In this document: positions 56,780 to 64,000 of the stretch, one piece after another
Layout of the letters: each line of letters starts with the position of its first letter
How positions within the stretch are numbered: position 1 is the stretch's first letter
NCBI GenBank assembly: GCA_946902985.2
Contig: OX336388.2
Location: 1,502,716,545-1,502,780,544 of the forward strand
DNA from: Meconema thalassinum
Taxonomy: Eukaryota > Arthropoda > Insecta > Orthoptera > Tettigoniidae
Direction of reading: 5' to 3'
DNA length: 64,000 nucleotides
Made by a program: the position numbers and the translations under genes
Notes under the pieces: model-generated
The model's input: only the letters and a program-made list of their open reading frames with translations
Databases searched by the model: none
What the model was told of the DNA's origin: nothing

Positions 56780-59700
56780 TTAGTTAACATTGGTCTTCTT
56801 GTTCTTCTTATCTTCCCAAAACTTCCTCATCCTTTCGCTATGTGCCTGTCTTCTTTCTTGTGTCCATGCAGCTTTAAGTTTCAAATTCTGTCCCGTAGGG
56901 ATCTTGGGTGGAAACTTATACGAATTTACTTTTTGTCTATATGCAGTCCGCGTCGTTGTCAGTGGGTCAATATTGATTTCAGTGAGGTCCTTTTGGGTGT
57001 CTGCTAGCCAGCGTACTTTGGTTTGTCGGTTTCCATTGACTATGAGGAAGATTTTCTTGGTCAGTCGGGAGTTGTCCATTCGAGCTATATGTCCGTAGAA
57101 TTTCATGCGTCTTTTACGTGCGAGTGAGGCGAATCGTTCAGTCCGTGAATACAGTTCGTCTGAGCTTTTCCTCATCCAGATACCGTCCTGAAGCTTTGGT
57201 CCAAAGATTTTTCTCAGTATTTGTCGTTCTATCTTCTCAATGTATTTGATGTTGATGGTTAACGATGACGTCTCAATCGCATAGAGTGCCTCTGGGAGGA
57301 TGACTGTGTGGTAGTGATGGAGTTTGGTTTTAGTGGAAAGTGATTTCTTGTTGTAAATATTCCAAGTGATTGTGTAAGCTTTGCGTAATTTTTCTGCACG
57401 TGTTTTGTTAGCCATTCTTTCGTTAGCAGTGTTCCCGATAATTTCACCTAGGTACTTGAAGTGCTTAACTTGTGCGATGTCGCCATATTTGGTTGTAATT
57501 GATGCCAGGTTTGTGCTCTTGGAATCCATGTACTGTGTTTTCTCGTAAGAGATATGGAGGCCGGTTCTGATTGATATCTCATGAAGCTTCTCGATTGCAT
57601 GTCTGGCTTCTTCTGGAGTCCGGGTAATTATTGCTAGGTCGTCAGCAAAGGCGAAGCATTTTATGTTGATTCGTTGTTCTTTTGTTCCCATACTTATTCC
57701 AGGTATTTCTTTCTCCCATGTTCTGATGATCTTATCTAGTACCAGGTTGAATAGGAGTGGGGACAACCCATCACCCAGTCTTACGCCTGTTCTAATGTGA
57801 AAAGGTTCGGACACTTCACCCATAAATTTAACTTTAGAAGTTGTATCTGTCAAGGTCTGTTGGATTAATGTAGTTGTTTTGTTGTCCACACCATATTCAC
57901 GAAGTATATTAAACAGAGTTGCGCGGTCGATTGAATCATATGCTTTCTTAAAATCTATGAAGGTGACAACTGTGCGATTCGACTGGCAATGTTGGAGTAC
58001 CATCTTGAGGTTCCAGATCTGTTCTGCATACGATCGACGCGGTCGAAATCCCGCCTGATATTCACCGATCATGTGCTCTGTCTGTTGCTCCAATCTGGTG
58101 AGGAGGGCACGTGAGAGTACCTTGTAGGCGATTGGCAGGAGTGAAATGCCTCGGTAATTATTCGGATCTGTCTTGTCGCCCTTTCTGTGTAGTGGGTGAA
58201 TCAAAGCAGTTTTCCAATCAACCGGTATGGTGTCACTCTCCCATATATTAGCAATGATGTTTTGTAGTCTTTCAGTCAAGAGTTCACCTCCAATCTTGAG
58301 CACTTCGGCGATTACACCGTCTTCTCCTGGTGCCTTGTTGTTTTTGAGATGTAATATGATGTTTTGTATCTCATCATATGTTGGTGGTACTGAGTCCTGG
58401 TTTGGGGCAGTAAAGTGGAGTTGGAGATTCTCTGCAGGTGGTTCACAATTGTGAAGCTCCTCGAAGAACTGTTTCAGGATATCACAATTGACCTTTGTGT
58501 TTGTCTCAAGTGTGCCATCAGGGCGGCGAAAACAAAGACTGGGCGGCTTGTAGTTCGTCAGTTCTTCCCTAAATGTCCTGTGGAAATTTCGTGTGTTCTT
58601 CCTCTTAAAGTCATTATCGATTTCTTCCAATCGTTTGAGGTAGTACATGCGTTTAACTCGTCTGATTGTTTTGGATGTTTGCTTCTGCGTTTCTAAAAAG
58701 TTCTGCCAATGTTCTGGTGTTCGGTTGCTATTCCATGTCTTCCAGGCTCGGATTCGGGACTCTAGGGCTTTATCACAGTCTATGCTCCACCATCTGTGTT
58801 TTCGTTTCCTTGGTGGTTTGCCGAGTTTTCTTGTTGATTCTTGGATGGCCTTGAGAAGTTCATCCCATGTTTCCGTGTTAGTCTGTAATGATTGTGTAAA
58901 CTCCTGTGCGTGTTCTTTTAGGTATTCCGGATCTATGCGTGGGAGTTTGGAATTTGGACGCTTTTTACGATTGGGTATGAAGCGGACTTTGATCTGCGAG
59001 AGATGCTGGTCGGACTCTACGTAACCTTTGCGTACCCTCACGTTCATGATTTCTGGAGAGAATTGTCTGGTTATTGCTACATGATCTATTTGATACTCCC
59101 CGATGTGGTTTATGGGAGATTTCCATGTAGTCATTTTTCGTGGTGGTTTCTTGAAATGTGTGGACATTAGTTGTAGGTTGGCCATTCCACATATGTTGAT
59201 TAAGCGAAGCCCATTCGCATTCGTCTTTTTGTGTGCCGAGAAATTCCCAATGATATGTCTGTGTTCCCGTTCTCTGCCAATTTGCGCATTGAAATCTCCG
59301 AGGAGGATCTTAATGTGGTGTTGAGGAATCTTAGTAAGTGTCCGTTCAAGTTGAGACCAGAACTTCTCAACTTTGTTTTTGTTAGGATCATTGTTAACTG
59401 GAGCATGTGAGTTTATCAATGTATAGGCCTTATTGGCGCATTAACTGTGAGTAGAGAGAGAGACGATTCGAAGGTGATGTGAAGTCTATCACTGAGTTCT
59501 GGATACTGTTGTGCACAAGGAATGCTGTTCCGAACACATGTAAATTACTATTTCTTAGCTTAGTTGCTGGTTTTCCCTTATAGATACGGTATCCACCGGA
59601 GTCGAAGTGATCACAATCACGGAATCGTGTTTCTTGTACTGCAAGTATGAGAATTCCAAATCTGTCTCTGGTGTCCGTCAGTGTCTTGAGTTTCCCAGTT

Positions 59701-59885
59701 TTGGTCAGCGTCTGTACGTTTAGTGTACCAATGAATTGCGTTCGCTTAGGTTTGAGGAGTTTTGGGAAGCTCCGATCCTTCCCGGCATGACGTCCTGGTC
59801 CCCCAGAAGCCGAATGACCAGGTTCGCCTTCGCTCTTCTTAGCTCTGGCCTGAGGTAGTTGCTTTTTTGCTTGTGCTTCCATCAT
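56780..59885 (-). pseudogene. RTE-like endonuclease/reverse transcriptase, one frameshift
   Basis: A LINE protein of about 1030 codons, interrupted only once. N-terminal piece (59885-59430): basic leader, then the endonuclease start (FIGTLNVQTL, VQETRFRD, HVFGTAFLVHN). A shift in a CT run near 59450 leads to the 879-codon frame. That has ILLGDFNAQIG (38-48), EYQIDHVAITRQ, then VESDQHLSQ, where the catalytic SDH is changed to SDQ. RT follows: NNKAPGEDGV, PNNYRGISLLPIAYK, VVTFIDFKKAYDS, TGVRLGDGLSPLLFN (Q of RQGD changed to L) and FAFADDLAII. A C-terminal KFYGHIARM segment ends it. The best-preserved LINE here, but the endonuclease change and the frameshift make it inactive. Confidence 0.93.
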
Positions 59886-60206
59886 GCTAAGTTCGTGGTT
59901 GATTTTAGCTGGTGGGCGTGAGCCCAGGGCGAGTGAATCGCTGATAATCCATAAAATTCACTCTCATCGTAAGGATTGTTAGTTCATACGGCAGCTGATG
60001 TTATGCTGTGGTTTACTGGTGCCTCTTGGTGTTCTGGGCTTAATATTATTTTACGGCTTCGAGCCAACCTTCCTCCTTTACCCGGACTTGGGACCGGCAA
60101 CAGCAACGACTGAGCTACTCAATCCACCCAGTAGTTGCTGCAGGTGGAGTTTCTTTGAGGTAATTATTATTGTTATTATTATTCTTTGAGGTAGATCGTT
60201 TATGAA

Positions 60207-61604
60207 TGGAGCAAATGCCCCAGGAATGGAATGAGGCCATAATTTGCCCACTTCATAAGAAAGGAGATAAGACCATCTGTGGAAACGTCAGGGGAATTTC
60301 ATTACTAAATGTGACATACAAAGTGCTTACCAAAATATGGCCTTGCGATTAAAACCGTTTGTGGAGAGTGCACTAGGAGAATACCAGTGAGGATTTAGGA
60401 GTGGTAGATCCACCTCTGATCAGATTTTCTTGCTGAGATCAATCATGGAGAAATGCTATAAGTACAATATCACTCTACATCAACTGTTCATTGATTTTAA
60501 ACAGGCGTATGGCAGTGTTAGGAGACCTCAGTTGTATGCAGCAATGTTAGAGCTTGGAATACCTAAAAAAAACTTGTTGGTCTTTTAGAAATGACTTTGA
60601 GGAATACCAAGTCAAAAGTTAAAGTTCAAGGAATGCTTTCAGAATCCTTCGAAGTGAAACGAGGACTTATTGTTGGACAAGAAGATGTACTGTCAGCATT
60701 GCTCTTCAATGTGGCCTTAGAGAAAGTTATGAGGAGTATAGAATGCAATCCAGGAGGATCCATTTTCAATAGGACACTTCAGTATCTTGCTTATGCAGAT
60801 GATGTAGCTTTGATAAACAGAAGCCAAAGATTTGTGTCAGAGGGTTTCAGTCAGATGGAAAGGGAGAGCAGAAAGATGGGCCTAGGGGTAAATGAAGGAA
60901 AAACGAAATATATGGTAGCCAGTCGAGATCACAAACACCAAACATGCCTAGTCGTTGACAATTACAACTTTGAGAGGGTCCCACAGTTTAAGTACCTTGC
61001 ATCTGTGATCACTGATAGTAACGAGGTACAGACAGAGATAAAAGAAAGAGTGTTGTCTGCGAACAGATGCTACTACGTATCCTTACCTCTCCTGCGATCG
61101 CGTTTGTTATCCAGAAGGTTGAAGTTGCGTGTCTATCGAGTAATAATTCGACCAGTAATCATGTATAGTGCGGAAACGTTAACTTTAACCAAAGTAGATG
61201 AGAACAGGATAGGAGTATGGGAGAGGAAAATTTTGCGGAAGATTTTTGGCGCTGTGAAGGAGAATGAAGAATGGAGAATTAGAACAAATGCAGAGCTGAA
61301 AGTACTGTATGGGGAGCCAGATCTTGTGACGGAAATTAAGAAGAGTAGGCTGAGGTGGTTGGGACATGTTCAGCGTATGGAGGACAGCAATCCCGCAAAG
61401 AAGGTTTTCCAAGGAAAACCACAAGGATGGAGGAGTAGAAGCAGACCAAGGAAGCGGTGGCTGGATGATGTGGAGGAGGACCTCCATAGCATGGGAATCC
61501 GAGGATGGATAAGGAAGGCAGCGGACCGAGCAGAATGGGCAAACTTCGTCAAGGAGGCCAAGGCTCTTCAAGAGCTGTAGTGTCATGGAGTAAGTAAGTA
61601 AGTA
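60207..61604 (+). mobile_element. 5'-truncated LINE, RT C-terminal part, with 14-bp TSD
   Basis: AGATCGTTTATGAA flanks it at 60193-60206 and 61605-61618. The plus strand encodes RT. A decayed front shows the remains of HKKGDKT and [11 protein letters not shown], then LFIDFKQAYGS. A 329-codon open frame follows (60591-61580). It has RGLIVGQEDVLSALLFN (the RQGD box is altered), the catalytic LAYADDVALI, YSAETLTLTKVDENRIGVWE and SRLRWLGHVQRMED. It ends in an (AAGT)n tail at 61589-61604. No endonuclease. Clade unresolved (APE-type). Confidence 0.92.
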
Positions 61605-61618
61605 AGATCGTTTATGAA

Positions 61619-61690
61619 GATTAGAAAAACTAAAGGCTTTGATGTAATAAGAGCAGTTTCAAACAGTCCACAGTGTTGCCACTTGCCAAC
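61619..61690 (-). pseudogene. CR1-like RT relic, upstream half
   Basis: Minus-strand LVFLIFINDL fits the FINDL block of the CR1 copy at 561-1080. It continues at 51476 once the inserted LINEs are removed. Confidence 0.6.
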
Positions 61691-62266
61691 CAGCAGATTC
61701 AGCGCCGAGCGGAGTGGGAGCCAGGACATAAGCCCTACAGAAAACGAGATCCTATTCGTCAGGCAAACCAGCGTGGCAGTGTTTATTTCTAATAATCAGG
61801 ATAATATCAACATCAGCGCAACATGTCATATCATGTAAATCCTTCCTTGAGCGTGTGATTGGCAATAGCAGGCAAAACAATAGCGAAATGCTTCAATTAA
61901 TTTCTTACCACTCATGAGCTGATGTCAGCTTTCCTTAGAACGGCAGGACATTTCTACATCCATAGGATTTTAAATCTGTGAATTCTTCAAAATATCGGCC
62001 CATAACATATCTCACAAACCTGTACAAGCTATTGACATCTATTATATCCTCGAAGATTTATACACACCTAGAAATAAATGACATCATGACTGACGAACAT
62101 TAGAAAATAAAAAGGTTTCAATGATAAAGTTATAATAGGGGATGTAAGGTGTAGGAATATTCCTACTGAAATGTCAACCTCACCTGCTTGTGGTGCACCC
62201 TGCTATAGACTGACGAGGCTCTGACGACCGAGTGACTTCCGGGATAAGGAGTTCCCCTCCATTATA
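61691..62266. other. Unassigned sequence downstream of the hAT transposase
   Basis: No open frame with a motif. It probably includes the 3' end of the hAT element to the right, but no terminus was identified. Confidence 0.4.
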
Positions 62267-64000
62267 TCAACGGCTTCCTTCGAAGGTGGCTTCAAGCAGG
62301 ATTTCAAGCTCAGGCAGCACAAGTTCTTCATCTTGAAGGATGATTTTCGGGTGTGATTGCTTTATAGATCGGACGTGCTCGATGGTGCAGTTCTTTCTGT
62401 CAGCGGGTATCTTGAAAATTATGTGGAATGACTCGAGGAAAGAAATTAGTTTTGCGAGATTGTCTTGCACGCTTGTAGTAAATACATCCACAAGTATTCG
62501 GAACTCATTACTGTAGAATGTACGGAAAGAGATTTCTGCTGTCGTTTCAGCGTGCACGTCATACTTCTTTGCAAGTCGCCGGGTCCTGCGGTGCTTAAAA
62601 AGTCTTCCTCCGCATTTACTTGCATACTTTTCGCAAATGACGATGCACTCTTTATCAAAGCGTTCATCTTGCCATCGTAGTTGATATCTTCAAAAGACTT
62701 CAAACCGCTCTGAATCAGCTGCATCGCGTCTACAACATTCAGCTCCTCCGCTTCTAAAAGCTCGGTTACGTTCTTAACTTTAAACATGATGCTTTTGGTA
62801 AAGTATATGCCGCAGATAAAATCAAAGTCTAGAAGCATTTTGTGCAAGCCTGACGCAAAAGTTCGGGTTTTACTGTCAAATTCAGAATCGAATGAGGTTT
62901 TCATTGTTTCCAATGATGTGACTATCTCTTCATACGACGAAGAAACAGCTCTCACCGATTCGGCGCATGCAGTCCACCTTGTTTTTGATAAATTCTTAAG
63001 TTGAAGTGAATTTTCAATTTTATCCAGCTCTTTCTGGAAGCTTAAATGTCGTTTCGTGCTACCCGAAAAAAAAAAACGTAGGCCTACAATGCTTTAAGAG
63101 TGTCAAAAAAAACTGTCGGATAAGCGCGCTAGCATTACAAGCTGTCTTTACGAAAATGTTTAACCTGTGAACTTGGCATGGAACGTACCCAATATCTATT
63201 TTGCACTTCTCTGATAGCTTTTTTGAGTGCCGTTGTATATACCAGACATGTTACTAGCAAAGTCGTACGCTAGTTTATCGAGTGGAAGTAAGTTCTTCTG
63301 AATTAAAAATATTGGTTCAGCCAACTCCTCTCCAGTCTTTTTTGTTTGTTTGTTTGTTAAAACAGCGTCTATTTTTAAAAGACGCTCCTTAGGAACGAGC
63401 TCTTCATCTTTTTCGACGACGTATCGGATATTCAACGAGAGGCGGTCTTTATGTGACATATCGGGAGTAGTATCTGCTATAACGGAGAACATACCGGCGT
63501 TCTTGGTCTCTTCTGCAATTATTTCACGAGTTTTCTCTCCAAGTCGATGGATGAATTCATTTTGAGAGACCTTGTTCATATACGTAACGTTGTGCTTCCG
63601 CGTATTCACTTCTTCCAACCACCTATTCATGACCGGACTATGCCGTGAAAGTAACTTCACAATTTGCATGAAGTTTCCATTATCTTGAGTGATTCCATCC
63701 TCGTGACCTCGGAAAGTCAAACTTTGCCGACAAAGGGTTCTTGCTGTGTTGATAAGTATATAGATAGCTTTTTTGTGGAGCTCCTTTTCTTGTTCTTCCT
63801 CAATTCTGATCGTCCGTAAAAGTTTATCAAGTAGAACGAACGTCTTCGTGGCCTTTTCCATTAACAAAGCGGCACAAATCTGCCATCGCTGCTTGATGAG
63901 CTTCTGAAGTGAAGTGTTCTTGTAATTTGCCCTTTTTCTTCTTTCCGGGACTTTTCAGTTTGTGCCACTGACGTACTCCAGCGTGCGATCATTTTTCACT
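62267..64000 (-). pseudogene. DUF4371/ZMYM1-like hAT transposase, broken and cut by the window edge
   Basis: Minus-strand protein entering from beyond 64000. At the edge, GVRQWHKLKSPGKKKKGKLQ then HFTSEAHQAAM is a TTF-type finger end. A shift near 63850 leads to the 223-codon frame (63867-63196) with LTFRGHEDG, GNFMQIVKLLSRHSPV, the first catalytic Asp in VIADTTPDMSHK and YDFASNMSGIYNG (expected YDGASNMSG). After about 240 bp containing stops, the 62955-62446 frame gives MRAVSSSYEEIV then SEFDSKTRTFASGLHKML. It ends in PELEILLEATFEG without the usual C-terminal hAT dimerisation block. At least three breaks. Domesticated relatives exist, but the decay argues for a dead transposon. Confidence 0.85.

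Larger units (their letters stand above)
51492..60178 (-). mobile_element. Nearly full-length RTE-like LINE with (TA)n 3' tail
   Basis: TTATTCTTTGAGGTA occurs at 51477-51491 and 60179-60193, a 15-bp target duplication that splits the CR1 relic. On the minus strand the element runs from a 5' leader near 60150, through the ORF (59885-56780), to a (TA)n tail. The tail itself was later split by the TIR element at 51514-56718. Confidence 0.82.

Noticed and set aside
58647..59024. Plus-strand 125-codon frame
   Set aside because: Antisense shadow of the RTE ORF, which has clear endonuclease and RT motifs on the other strand.

Overview
The window is animal nuclear DNA, almost certainly insect, from a large transposon-rich genome. 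The signs are several tRNA-derived SINE families, RTE- and CR1-like LINEs, hAT elements, a Tc1/mariner element, a Ty3/Gypsy element, Helitrons and TA-rich microsatellites, with no bacterial-type gene density. The SINE set suggests an orthopteroid or other polyneopteran insect, but that is only an impression. I recognise no ordinary host gene. Every coding region I can name belongs to a mobile element, and nearly all are broken.

Layout. 0.5-9 kb: a CR1-like RT fragment, an LTR-element gag with a long coiled-coil N-terminus (minus strand), one end of a hAT-like element with 108-bp palindromic repeats, and several SINEs. 9.0-12.5 kb: a Helitron carrying an internally deleted Ty3/Gypsy element. 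15.09-34.11 kb: a single 19.0-kb hAT element bounded by a perfect 8-bp target duplication (GTTATCAG). Its transposase is read on the minus strand, and one coding exon is split by two head-to-tail Helitrons made of ~165-bp tandem repeats. The element also holds a 1.1-kb tandem duplication, one copy of which carries a Tc1/mariner element with an open 341-codon DD34E transposase. 35.0-36.2 kb: a dead LINE. 36.6-41.0 kb: a second hAT (TSD AACTAGCG) with SINEs inside. 41.1-46.4 kb: an RTE-type LINE (TSD CATAATAATTG) split by a third hAT (TSD GGTATAGG) with a nearly whole transposase. 46.6-48.4 kb: another Helitron. 49.0-50.7 kb: a THAP-encoding TIR element.

51.3-61.7 kb is a five-layer nest: a CR1 relic contains a nearly complete RTE LINE. 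The (TA)n tail of that RTE contains a TIR element with unusual subterminal repeats. That TIR element contains a fourth hAT (TSD ATTGAGCC), which contains a 1.0-kb PIF/Harbinger-like element with a MADF-type fragment (TSD TAA). A separate 5'-truncated LINE sits beside the nest. The window ends inside a DUF4371/ZMYM1-like hAT transposase.

The main value of the window is that the order of insertions can be read from target-site duplications. The best candidates for new biology are the 19-kb hAT, the TIR element at 51514-56718, and the Helitrons that have grown into satellite-like arrays. All boundaries and repeats were found by eye, without alignment or database search.
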